Below, in pieces: positions 1 to 7,949 of a DNA stretch of 64,000 bases. The position numbers and the translations under genes are program-made. The notes below the pieces were generated by a model. The model had not been told where the DNA came from. It did not search any database and was given only the letters and a program-made list of their open reading frames with translations. Positions within the stretch are counted from its first letter, which is position 1; the number at the start of each line of letters is the position of its first letter. Origin of the DNA: DTCV01 sp964641155 (lineage in GTDB: Archaea; Thermoproteota; Thermoprotei_A; Sulfolobales; NBVN01); NCBI GenBank assembly GCA_964641155.1, contig CAZXJO010000005.1, positions 1-64,000 of the forward strand, read 5' to 3'.

Positions 1-2
1 AC

Positions 3-1154
3 TTCTGGAGTACCTTAGGAATGATATTCACATTCCTAAGGTTGTTCTGGCCTGGATGGGCTGCCTCAGCAGCCACCGGCGCAGCAGCCATAGCTCTCGG
101 CAGAATTCCAGGCACGGCTGAAGCCGAACTAGTCCGTTGGGTTGGTGTAGGTCTCTTCCTCCTATGCGCGTTCCTGGTGACCATAGGTGGTAAGATAGAA
201 GCGACTCTAGAGATTGTTATGAAAGCTATGATAATATTCATACTAATATCGCTACTATTCATAGTGGCGCCGCTAACTATAACTCCGGAAACACTATCAG
301 CAGCTGCTGCAGGCATGGTTAGCCTTGGCTACATACCTAAAGGAGTTGATATACTCCTGTTCGCCGGTTGGTACGCATACATAGGCGATGCGGCGGCTGC
401 GAACGCGGACGGTTCCGGTTATTGGAGGGATAAGGGTTACGGAACGGGCAGTGTCGTCGGTTACATACCCGCAGTCATTGGCGGTAAGAGAATCATTCTA
501 AGTCCTGTAGGAGCTGTATTTAAGTTAACACCTGAGAACCTGAAGACCTGGAAGGTTTGGGAGAGGTTGACATACCTTGATATGTGGCTCATATTCTTCA
601 TAGGCGGTATGTTTGGCATGTACTTACCGTCACTGATAGTTGCCTCATTAGTACCCGTAGGTACCACACTGCCTGCCTGGGGCATCGCAGCACACGTGGC
701 TAACGAATTCGCGGCCAAAGTAGGTGGCTGGGGCTTCTACTACATAGCACTCATAGGATTCATGATACTCTTCTCAACACAGTTAGGCGTGGTTGATAGG
801 TTAGTCAGGGTACTGACGGATGTCTCATGGAACTCTATTAGGGGGTTACGTGAGTGGACTAAAGGCGATGTTAGAAGGATCTACTACCCACTGCTAGCCA
901 TCTACGTAATATTCGGATGTTTCGCTATGTGGACTGCAGCACCGCTAATAATACTGTTAATAGGTGCTAACGTAGTTCACTTCTACGGCCTATGGTTAAT
1001 ACCTGCGTTAACGTACATCGATAGGAAGTTACTTCCTAAGGAGTTAAGAGCCCCTATATGGATGCCCGTAGTCTCATGGACTATGTGGGTGTTTCACGTA
1101 CTCTTCGCAATAGCCTTAACGGCGTACTACGGATTCGGTATTAAGATATTCTAA
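3..1154 (+). CDS. Polytopic membrane transporter, 5'-truncated by window edge
   Basis: The reading frame is open from the first complete codon to a stop at 1152-1154. The first ATG at 21 is not preceded by a convincing ribosome site, and the frame upstream also encodes plausible protein, so the gene probably starts outside the window. The visible part has about 380 residues and roughly nine to ten hydrophobic segments. Loops are rich in Trp and Gly, including an AGWYAYIGDAAAANA segment near residue 115 and GGMFGMYLPSLIV near 200. This pattern reminds me of Nramp-like divalent metal transporters found in crenarchaea (family memory, not a search). Other solute permease families remain possible. 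The convergent gene pelA lies 23 bp downstream. The substrate cannot be read from the sequence. Confidence 0.6.
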   Translation, partial: FWSTLGMIFTFLRLFWPGWAASAATGAAAIALGRIPGTAEAELVRWVGVGLFLLCAFLVTIGGKIEATLEIVMKAMIIFILISLLFIVAPLTITPETLSAAAAGMVSLGYIPKGVDILLFAGWYAYIGDAAAANADGSGYWRDKGYGTGSVVGYIPAVIGGKRIILSPVGAVFKLTPENLKTWKVWERLTYLDMWLIFFIGGMFGMYLPSLIVASLVPVGTTLPAWGIAAHVANEFAAKVGGWGFYYIALIGFMILFSTQLGVVDRLVRVLTDVSWNSIRGLREWTKGDVRRIYYPLLAIYVIFGCFAMWTAAPLIILLIGANVVHFYGLWLIPALTYIDRKLLPKELRAPIWMPVVSWTMWVFHVLFAIALTAYYGFGIKIF

Positions 1155-1177
1155 CCTAGATACATTTTTCATCATTT

Positions 1178-2227
1178 TTAATTATTGTTTAATCCTTGCA
1201 CGTTCAAATTATAGCGTAGTATGGCTATCATTCCACCTAAGCCCTTAAGCCTACTACTTACTGGGAACTCACTGCCTACGATCCTCACAACGCCTCCCTT
1301 CCCTTCGACCAAGTCTAACACCTCTTCAACGACATCATCACCTAGTAAGTCCTCAGTGAGGAGTAGTTTGTCCACGGCATTGGACTCGGCAGCTAACTTG
1401 ACGTCTTTGATGCCGTAGGCAACCCTGCCAGGGCTTTTAACAAGTAATTCCATGAACTCTTCGAAGATCTCCTCAGCTTCGACGGCGTTGACCTCACGCA
1501 GCAACTTCTTAACGTTATCCCTCCGCAGCAACTCCTCAACACCACTCCTACCACCACATGACGCACTGTCTCTCAATATCTTAACGCTAACTAACCTACC
1601 TAACTTATCCGCTACTAAATCCTTAATGAATGAAGGACTACCTATAATTAAGATGTCAGCCCTAACGTTCTCCAACACCTTAACTATTAAATCCACCGCC
1701 GAGTCGACAATAACTTCAACGCTCCCCGGGTCCTTACCGGCTTTACTAATGCCAGGTAAAGACTTATCTATTAAGTAATTAACGCCTTGATTACACAGCA
1801 TAGCTATGGCGATTTCGTCGAAATCCATAGCAACTACTAACGCCTTAAACCCCCTACCAACGGCTCTCTCCAACCTCCTAAGTTCTGAGGTACTCCAAAC
1901 TTCCTTAACAATCTCAACCTCACCACCCACGTCAACGTTGAACGTGTGGTGAGATCCCCTCAAGCCGTATTCTTCAGGACCGTCGACAACAACTCCATGG
2001 ATCCTTAACCTACCGCTGAAGGGCTGGAAGTGGAGGCTCTTAACCCGGATGGCGAGCCTCATAGGAAGGCGTCTCTTACCCTCACCATCCACTTTAACAT
2101 CCCGCATGGTCGATGAGATCACGACATCCCCCTCCTTAACTACAGTCTTAAGCACCCATAGGTCATCCTCACTCTCCAACCTAACCCTAACCAACCCTTT
2201 CTTCAAATCCTTCTCTACGATCTTCAT
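1178..2227 (-). CDS. pelA: mRNA surveillance protein pelota (Dom34)
   Basis: The 349-residue product matches archaeal pelota in length and layout: an N-terminal Sm-like domain (about 1-125, starting MKIVEKDLKKGLVRVRLES), a central domain (about 130-255) and a C-terminal L7Ae-like domain (about 260-340). Pelota works with aEF1A/ABCE1 to split stalled ribosomes when no stop codon can be read, a form of no-go and non-stop decay. It resembles release factor aRF1 but lacks the stop-codon and GGQ elements, and none is visible here. The gene stands alone on the minus strand between a convergent transporter gene and a small membrane protein gene that runs in the same direction 32 bp upstream. The identification is confident. 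Confidence 0.93.
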   Translation of the reverse strand: MKIVEKDLKKGLVRVRLESEDDLWVLKTVVKEGDVVISSTMRDVKVDGEGKRRLPMRLAIRVKSLHFQPFSGRLRIHGVVVDGPEEYGLRGSHHTFNVDVGGEVEIVKEVWSTSELRRLERAVGRGFKALVVAMDFDEIAIAMLCNQGVNYLIDKSLPGISKAGKDPGSVEVIVDSAVDLIVKVLENVRADILIIGSPSFIKDLVADKLGRLVSVKILRDSASCGGRSGVEELLRRDNVKKLLREVNAVEAEEIFEEFMELLVKSPGRVAYGIKDVKLAAESNAVDKLLLTEDLLGDDVVEEVLDLVEGKGGVVRIVGSEFPVSSRLKGLGGMIAILRYNLNVQGLNNN

Positions 2228-2259
2228 CTTTACCTAAGATCTCATAACGCGTAACTAAC

Positions 2260-2712
2260 TTAAAGGTTATAGCAAAACCTTATGTAGAGTATTAACAGCA
2301 GGACACCTGATGCGACGAAGAAATCGTTTACAAACCTATTGTTAGACCTAACCAGTCTTAACGCAACGTTCCTATCGCTTATAGGGTAGAAGGGGGCGAA
2401 CCTCATGCACGTCATCATGTCGCTCAATATGTGGAGGAGTCCTGAGGCCATGGCCGAGTAGAAACCTAGGTTGAAGTCATCGAGGATGGTTGAGGTCAAA
2501 TACCCGAATAGAAGTGAGGTTACTGCGACGAAGAACAGGTTGTGCGTGTACTTCCTGTGAGATAGACCTACCTTCAAATCGATATCTGGGAGTGATGAGA
2601 GGGCGGCGGAAAGTATGAGGACCTTAAGATAGTAACCGTCCTTAAGCCCTAATAATAAGAAGGCTGAGCTGAGCACCGTGACTGCGAACCCTACATGCCC
2701 CCTTAAATTCAA
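2260..2712 (-). CDS. YdjM/DUF457-like membrane-bound metal-dependent hydrolase
   Basis: This 150-residue protein starts MNLRGHVGFAV and has about four hydrophobic segments. Its conserved polar residues fit the YdjM (LexA-binding, inner-membrane hydrolase-like) family: H6 near the N-terminus, a SLPDID motif near residue 40, HRKYTHN near 52, and GLLHILSD near 90. The histidines and aspartates probably bind metal at the membrane face. The real substrate of the family is unknown. The gene is 32 bp upstream of pelA on the same strand and may share its transcript. About 95 bp separates its start from the divergent LysE-type gene, leaving room for two promoters. The family call is fairly safe and the function is open. 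Confidence 0.75.
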   Translation of the reverse strand: MNLRGHVGFAVTVLSSAFLLLGLKDGYYLKVLILSAALSSLPDIDLKVGLSHRKYTHNLFFVAVTSLLFGYLTSTILDDFNLGFYSAMASGLLHILSDMMTCMRFAPFYPISDRNVALRLVRSNNRFVNDFFVASGVLLLILYIRFCYNL

Positions 2713-2807
2713 GCCAACTCCCCTGAAACGTATTAATGCTCAAGAGATATAAACACGTAAGTGATTATTTAATGGTGTGATGGCTGGACGTCTTATTCAT
2801 AACATCG

Positions 2808-3461
2808 GTGGTAGCTATCTCAGCAACGGGGGCCCTCTCACCAGGCCCCCTCTCCATAATGACGCTAGCGTTAGGTGTGAAAGGTAGTTGGAGAAGTGGT
2901 TTTCAAGTAGCAGTAGGACATACATTATTTGAGTTCCCCTATGTTGTGCTCCTCACAGCCCTCTACGGCAACATAATCAACTTCCTGGAAATGGAGGTGG
3001 TTAGGTATTCATTGACCGCAGTTGTTGTAGCGTTCAACTCCTTCTTCGCATACCTACTCATAAGTGATGCTTTGAAAGGGGAAGGTGTTGGGGGGAACCA
3101 CGCCGTAAGTTCAGGTACCGGTGAGAAGTTCTCGAAGATTAAACATCCATTATTGGTCGGGTTAATACTTACCGGCCTCAACCCGTTCTTCCTCATATGG
3201 TGGGCTACGGTCGGCATGCCCCTCATAGAGGGTGTTGTAATGCGTGGTGCTACGGTCGCACTACCTACGATGTACCTATCCCATGTCTGGCTTGATTTCA
3301 TCTGGCTGACGTCCTTAGCTTACACATCTTCTAAAGGGGTGAAACACCTGAACAGGGCGGGGTACAGGGCCCTACTGATCTTCCTGGCATTAGTACTTGT
3401 GGTGTTCGCCGTTAACATGCTCTTCAAGACGTTCTCAGGCATGTCGATAATACCTTTCTAA
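2808..3461 (+). CDS. LysE/RhtB family exporter with unclear start
   Basis: The product (about 217 residues from GTG 2808) has the LysE/RhtB signature at its N-terminus, ISATGALSPGPLSIMTLALG, followed by about five to six membrane spans and a NPFFLIWWATVG segment typical of the family near residue 125. LysE proteins export amino acids such as lysine, arginine or threonine; the substrate here cannot be inferred. The start is odd. Family members usually carry 8-12 more residues, and the in-frame upstream codons do read like a first helix (WLDVLFITSV), but a TGA at 2778-2780 cuts them off from an in-frame ATG at 2772. Either CTG 2784 or GTG 2808 is used, or a base is wrong near 2778. Confidence 0.8.
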   Translation: MVAISATGALSPGPLSIMTLALGVKGSWRSGFQVAVGHTLFEFPYVVLLTALYGNIINFLEMEVVRYSLTAVVVAFNSFFAYLLISDALKGEGVGGNHAVSSGTGEKFSKIKHPLLVGLILTGLNPFFLIWWATVGMPLIEGVVMRGATVALPTMYLSHVWLDFIWLTSLAYTSSKGVKHLNRAGYRALLIFLALVLVVFAVNMLFKTFSGMSIIPF

Positions 3462-3535
3462 ACATTCCCATGGCGGAGAAGATCTGAGAAGCTAATGGTA
3501 GTCCGACCCCAAGCGCTCAAATCGATTATGTGGGG

Positions 3536-4420
3536 CTAACCCAAGGCGGCTATCTTCCGTAGGATGTCGGTCCTCGTTATGATGCCTACAGGCCTCCCAC
3601 CATCAACAACTACGACCCTCCCCGTATTGTATTTAATCATCTTGTTGATGACGTCGACAAGCTCTTCCTCCACACCCACGGTAACTATGTTCGTCCTCAA
3701 ATACTTGGAGACGGGGGCGTTTGAGTCGTTGTTGATGAAGGCTTTAAGGATGTCAGCACTCGTGATCATACCCAGCAACTCACCGTCATCGTCAACCACT
3801 GGCAGACCCCTAATGTTCTCCGCACTCAATATCTTGGCGGTTTCAATAACTGGGTAGCTCTTATCGGCTGTCAGCAAGTTACGGCCACTTATTAACGCCT
3901 TAGCCGGTATTTTAGGAATGCTCACCAAGCTCTCCACATCAATAACTATCTCGCTCCTGAAGGCATCTACTAAGAGGACTACACCGCTTAAAACCAACCT
4001 GTACGTAGGTAGAGGTCCTACTTTGATTCGATCTCCGGGCTTGAGTAGGTCTATATCACCAGCTACCCTAAGAACAGCCTTACTTGAGTACGGGTTGGTT
4101 AGGTCCATTAATTCGACGTTTAATACGTAGACATTTATTTCATCACCATTCTTACGGATTTTCGCGTAGGCTGACATGATGTCTGAGAGGGCTCTTAAGA
4201 AGCTGTATGCCTTACTGGTTGGTTTGTAGCCACCGCTTGGGCCTGTCTTACTCTCAATCAAACCTAACGACTTGAGGTTTAAGATCACGTTCCTTACAGT
4301 TCCATCATCCTTACCTAACTCATTAGCTATCTCCGTGCTTTTAATTAACCTTTGATTCCTGCTATACAGCTCCACGAGGGTGCGCAGTATTTCCCTCTGC
4401 GTAAATGATAGTTCGGCCAC
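3536..4420 (-). CDS. HTH-CBS domain transcriptional regulator
   Basis: The 294-residue protein begins at a GTG codon with a winged-helix domain (about 1-75; FTQREILRTLVELYSRNQ, then ELGKDDGTVRNVILNLKSLG as the recognition region). A middle beta-rich segment follows (about 90-165), then two CBS motifs (about 172-230 and 236-292; LPVVDDDGELLGMITSADIL and VVDGGRPVGIITRTDILRK). CBS pairs usually bind adenine nucleotides, so this is probably an energy- or nucleotide-sensing regulator; that role is inference. Similar HTH-CBS proteins are common in Thermoproteota. It lies 31 bp downstream of the DUF2192 gene on the same strand, so the two may be co-transcribed. Target genes are unknown. Confidence 0.8.
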   Translation of the reverse strand: MAELSFTQREILRTLVELYSRNQRLIKSTEIANELGKDDGTVRNVILNLKSLGLIESKTGPSGGYKPTSKAYSFLRALSDIMSAYAKIRKNGDEINVYVLNVELMDLTNPYSSKAVLRVAGDIDLLKPGDRIKVGPLPTYRLVLSGVVLLVDAFRSEIVIDVESLVSIPKIPAKALISGRNLLTADKSYPVIETAKILSAENIRGLPVVDDDGELLGMITSADILKAFINNDSNAPVSKYLRTNIVTVGVEEELVDVINKMIKYNTGRVVVVDGGRPVGIITRTDILRKIAALG

Positions 4421-4451
4421 CTTTTGCCACCGTTTCTAGTATCAGGAGGTT

Positions 4452-5156
4452 TCACTTAAGAACTTTACTTACCACTTCCTTCGGTATGTTGAAGAGAATC
4501 TTAGCTATTTCCCGAATATATCTGTCTGAAGGAACGGCCCTCGATATGCCTATATCTAGTGAGATAAGCTGCTTGGCGAGGTCTTTCCTCATCTTATTCT
4601 TAATTAACCCGCTGGCTATGTCCGAGGATATCTTAATAGCTATGAAGAACTTCACAAACCTCCTCACGGTGTCGATGTACTCCGGGAAGGCAGCAGATAT
4701 CTTTTTCAGCAACGTAACCACGTGGTTGTAGTTGATGAAGTCCAGGTAGTAGAGAGTCATAATTAACCGTAGAAGCCTCGCTATATCAGAGTCCTCAACC
4801 TCCCTTCCCAACAACTGCTTGAACCGATCCTTCAAAGAGCTCACATCGTCGGATTCCGCAACTTTCAGCAGATCATCATATAACTTCTCCTTGTAAAACG
4901 CCTTACTGAACTTATCCCCGTACTCCTCATGAATATCTAACCCCCTACTACCGATGACGTACAATGACATTAACTCCTTCTCGTAGATGTCAGGAGGCTT
5001 CGTAACACCTCTAAACGGTTCTACACCACCAGCCTCTAAAGCCTTCTTCAATATTTCAACGGCAGCCTCCCTAGTCGGGTTATCCATGAGGATAAGCTCG
5101 CTTAGAGCATCTACGTACGCCTTAACCCTCTTCCTTTTAAGACTCACATCCCTCAC
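4452..5156 (-). CDS. DUF2192-like conserved archaeal protein
   Basis: The 234-residue protein is soluble, largely helical and rich in Lys, Asp and Leu. A block near residues 45-75 (GGVEPFRGVTKPPDIYEKEL, then MSLYVIGSRGLDI) matches my memory of the crenarchaeal DUF2192 family, whose function is not known. There are no cysteine clusters, membrane spans or nucleotide-binding motifs. The ATG start at 5156 follows an AT-rich stretch (TTAATTATTTAACG, 5174-5196 on the plus strand) that could hold its promoter. It is followed after 31 bp by the HTH-CBS regulator on the same strand. The family assignment is from memory; no search was run. Confidence 0.65.
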   Translation of the reverse strand: MRDVSLKRKRVKAYVDALSELILMDNPTREAAVEILKKALEAGGVEPFRGVTKPPDIYEKELMSLYVIGSRGLDIHEEYGDKFSKAFYKEKLYDDLLKVAESDDVSSLKDRFKQLLGREVEDSDIARLLRLIMTLYYLDFINYNHVVTLLKKISAAFPEYIDTVRRFVKFFIAIKISSDIASGLIKNKMRKDLAKQLISLDIGISRAVPSDRYIREIAKILFNIPKEVVSKVLK

Positions 5157-6000
5157 ATCAAAGATAACTTTAGTTAAGGTTTAATTATTTAACGTTTCAC
5201 ATGATGGGAAAATCAAACAGACCACTTCAGGATAGTGGCTGAGCGGGCCGTCTCCCCCTAGCGACATGAGATGCCGGGCATGCGGGACAAATGCGATGGT
5301 TAGCACTAACGATGTTTCGGAATCTGCTCAACGATGGAAATAGAGGGACGAGACATGGTGGGCATGTTATTTCCAAAGAGGGTGTGTTGAGAGTTTGAAG
5401 TGGCTTAGAACTTAATCCCCATCATTTTAATGATTGAATGTGGGTAATCCTTACAAGAACCTTTGCAGATGTAAGCATTAAGATGATAAAGCCTGTGTAG
5501 GAGGGAGTGGGAGCGTCTTGCATACCTTGCAGAAACCCGTTTATGCAAGTATCTCATTAAGAATTATTCAAGTATTTACTAGGACTCCTGTAATGATATG
5601 TTTAAGAATGGCAAGGTTTTGTAGAGAGAAGTGTAAAGAACTAGTGAAATTTTACAAAGTGCAAGCTTCTTTGCCCTAACTTTGAAGCTCACGCTTCCCA
5701 GTGGCTTTTGTGCTTCATCACTCAGCCAACGAAGAACCAAAACACAATTAGCTAAGAAGGTTTAAGTATCTAAATAGAGAAAAAATAAGATGAATCAATT
5801 ATACAAATGTTAACGACGCTAACGAACACGTTGGATTTACTGCTCACTTCGGTACTAATCATGTTTGCGTCTGCGGTAGCAATGGTTTCATTTTGGAAGA
5901 TTTAGGTCTCATAGCCCAGTTGAATTAACCTTGCTTGTAGCCCTGCATGATGCGAATACGTTACTAACTTCCTGGGAGAGGGTGGAAAAGTTGGGCGAGC
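5157..6000. other. Gene-poor interval of about 840 bp
   Basis: No convincing gene is present. Two short overlapping frames near the right end look slightly coding. One (5807-5905, plus) encodes 32 residues with one hydrophobic helix (LLLTSVLIMFASAVAMVSF). The other, in the next frame to about 5929, reads HFGTNHVCVCGSNGFILEDL and has no start codon. They cannot both be real. A TATA-like TTTAAGTATC lies at 5761-5770. The interval borders a likely restriction-modification scar, so it may hold degraded accessory DNA. Confidence 0.4.
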
Positions 6001-6666
6001 TCATTTAGTTAAGTTTTGGAATAGCAGTTCTGTTGTGAACCAGTGTTCGAGGAGTTTTTGTTCCACTTCCTTATAGTTTGGGAATTCTTGACTTATTGCC
6101 TGCCAGAACGCTTGGTTATGCCTCTTATATTTCAGGTGGGTTAATTCGTGGAATACTATGTACCTTATCATTTCCTCTGGGAGGCATACGAGTTTTAGGT
6201 TCAGGGTTATGTTCTTTCTTCCGGAGCAGCTTCCCCATTTTGTTCGCTGCCTCCTTATCAGTATCTTGTTTGGTTTTAAGCCGAATTTTGATGCGTACTC
6301 CTCAACTATTTGTTCGACTTTTAATTTCAGTATTGATTGAAGTTGGTTGAGAAGAATCTGACGATGTTTACGGTCTTCGCAGTTTAAATATATCTTTTTC
6401 CCATCGTGGTCTATTCTCAGCTCTTCAGTCTTCGTGTTCTCTATTGCGTAGGTCTCCCCGAAAATCATGAAGCCCTCCGAAGCTTTCGACCGCTTCACGG
6501 CTTCTTGTATTATGCTCCATTTTCTCTGGATCCACGCCTTCCTCCTCTCTATTATCTCTGACGGATCCTTCATATCTGGCGGCAGTACGATAAGCAGTTG
6601 CGGACCTCTGAACTCAAGTCTTGGGTATTTGACCCTCCTGTGCACAACTACGTATGGGATTTCCAT
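6001..6666 (-). CDS. YgjP/DUF45 (M48-like) metallopeptidase domain protein
   Basis: The 221-residue protein carries the zinc-peptidase motif HELTHLKYKRHNQAFW near residue 168 (HExxH with a downstream His), preceded by the family block RRQRTKWGSCSGRKNITLN near 140. These define the YgjP-like DUF45 family (WLM/SprT-related). The start ATG at 6666 is clear and the length is normal for the family. DUF45 genes are often found at the end of type I restriction-modification operons. Here the gene directly upstream on the same strand (11 bp away) resembles the C-terminal part of an HsdR subunit, which fits that context. The physiological substrate is not known. Confidence 0.85.
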   Translation of the reverse strand: MEIPYVVVHRRVKYPRLEFRGPQLLIVLPPDMKDPSEIIERRKAWIQRKWSIIQEAVKRSKASEGFMIFGETYAIENTKTEELRIDHDGKKIYLNCEDRKHRQILLNQLQSILKLKVEQIVEEYASKFGLKPNKILIRRQRTKWGSCSGRKNITLNLKLVCLPEEMIRYIVFHELTHLKYKRHNQAFWQAISQEFPNYKEVEQKLLEHWFTTELLFQNLTK

Positions 6667-6677
6667 CCTCAGCCCAC

Positions 6678-7007
6678 CTAGGTCAGGCTTTTCATTATTT
6701 CGTCGAAGAGTTTATCTCTTACCTCGGACGTGAGTTTCTGTCTTCTTAGGAATTTTCTAATTTTTAGTCCTACCTTTTTGACGGTCTCTGTTTTTTGGTT
6801 CCATCCTTGGAAGAATAACCCCTCCCTCTCAATTTCGCTTACTAGCGCCTTGACCGAGTCGACTAGTTGTGGGGATTTGCCGAGGATTTCCTCCAGGGGT
6901 AGAAGTGTGCTTAGATCCCTGTTCGTGAGTTCCTCCCTCCTCTTTCGTATTTCGCCTACTTCCGTGACGAGTTGGACTAATCTTTGGTAGGCTTCTTCGA
7001 CTTTCAT
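6678..7007 (-). pseudogene. HsdR C-terminal domain-like fragment, probable type I R-M remnant
   Basis: The 109-residue frame reads like the last helical domain of type I restriction endonuclease HsdR (the DUF3387-type region): EEAYQRLVQLVTEVGEIRKR, then a helical stretch ending FFQGWNQKTETVKKVGLKIRKF. In a full HsdR this follows about 800-900 residues of nuclease and helicase domains, all missing here. No methylase or specificity gene is visible. However, the ATG at 7007 is preceded by a good ribosome site (GGGGAAGGAGA), so a small protein may still be made. The downstream DUF45 peptidase is a usual neighbour of hsdR. I call it a remnant with moderate confidence; a free-standing helical protein of unknown role is the alternative. 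Confidence 0.5.
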
Positions 7008-7210
7008 TCTCCTTCCCCTAATTTCTCTTCTGAGGATCTATTAATTGTTGAAAACTGAAGGTGAAGGGATGGGGAATCAACGCTTTTTCATTTTCTAAAG
7101 GAATAAGGCCTTGTTTTAGCTTTGTTGACGAATATTAGCGGTGATGGCCTCCCACGCTTTTGTTAATGTTTATAAACTTCGGGGTATGTAGTCAAATAAT
7201 TAGGTGGGGA

Positions 7211-7462
7211 TTGTTGATTAAGTGTGAGGTCGAGAAAGCCTTCATGGTGAAGGCCGGTTCTAAGAGGTACTTAGTTGAGGTCGGCAGAACCGCACTCGGT
7301 AAGACGTATGTTGTACTGCACGAAGACCTAACTATCAAGTACTTTAAAGGTGATGAAGTTAAGGAATGGTCGCACGATACGGGTAAGTCTGAGGAGGTTG
7401 AGTTTAAGGCGTTACCAACCCATGTGAGGAAAGCTATATCACTAGCTCTAAGTAAGTTGTGA
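7211..7462 (+). CDS. Small hypothetical protein next to a JAMM protease
   Basis: This frame gives 83 residues from TTG 7211, chosen because GGTGGGGA sits just before it; an ATG at 7160 gives a longer form with an unlikely leader. The product is basic to neutral and mostly predicted beta plus a C-terminal helix (VKAGSKRYLVEVGRTALGK, then LPTHVRKAISLALSKL). I do not recognise the family. It does not end in Gly-Gly, so it is not an obvious ubiquitin-like modifier. The gene lies 40 bp before a JAMM-domain gene on the same strand, and the two may be co-transcribed and work together; this is inference from position only. Confidence 0.6.
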   Translation: MLIKCEVEKAFMVKAGSKRYLVEVGRTALGKTYVVLHEDLTIKYFKGDEVKEWSHDTGKSEEVEFKALPTHVRKAISLALSKL

Positions 7463-7502
7463 AGCGTTGAAGCCGTCGTAGTGATTGATGTAAAGGGTTC
7501 GG

Positions 7503-7904
7503 ATGTTCACCATTTACTTACCGACTGAAATTATGGATGTTTTTAAATACTTAGTTAGGTCTGCGAGGTTTGAGGTGGCGGGATTCTTAATAGGCAGTAC
7601 TTCGGGTAATTCAGTATTTGTTGAGGAGCTTTTAGTCGGTGATAACTTAGATTCATCACCGCACTCATTTAGGTTAGACCCCTACGCAATAGTGAGCGCT
7701 CACGAACTAGCTAAAATTATGAACTTGGAGGTTGTTGCCTTAGTACATTCACATCCCGCACCTCCCTATCCGAGCATTAAGGATGTGAAAGGCATGAGGT
7801 TATGGCCTATACCTTGGGTGGTCGTGGACAGCGTCAGTTTGGAATTTAGGGCATGGATCTTGAAAGACCTAGGAGTTGAGGAGGTCCTAATAACTCCGGT
7901 GTGA
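7503..7904 (+). CDS. JAMM/MPN-domain metalloprotease (Rpn11-like)
   Basis: The 133-residue protein is a single JAB1/MPN domain. All zinc ligands and catalytic residues are visible: Glu in FEVAGFLIG near residue 24, and the motif HSHPAPPYPSIKD near 79-91, which supplies HxH, Ser and Asp. Archaeal JAMM proteins of this size cleave isopeptide or peptide bonds next to ubiquitin-like SAMP modifiers, or act in sulfur-carrier processing. The target here is not known. It sits between a small hypothetical protein and the HtpX peptidase, all on the plus strand, so this looks like a small protease or protein-quality group. The domain call is confident. Confidence 0.85.
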   Translation: MFTIYLPTEIMDVFKYLVRSARFEVAGFLIGSTSGNSVFVEELLVGDNLDSSPHSFRLDPYAIVSAHELAKIMNLEVVALVHSHPAPPYPSIKDVKGMRLWPIPWVVVDSVSLEFRAWILKDLGVEEVLITPV

Positions 7905-7949
7905 TGGCCTCTTAACGCTTAAAAGTTCCAAATTAATACTCAGTTTTAG

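Noticed and set aside
5197..5235. ATGATGG followed by CTGA at 5197-5235 as a possible C/D RNA
   Set aside because: No D' or C' box with proper spacing lies between them; guide lengths do not fit.
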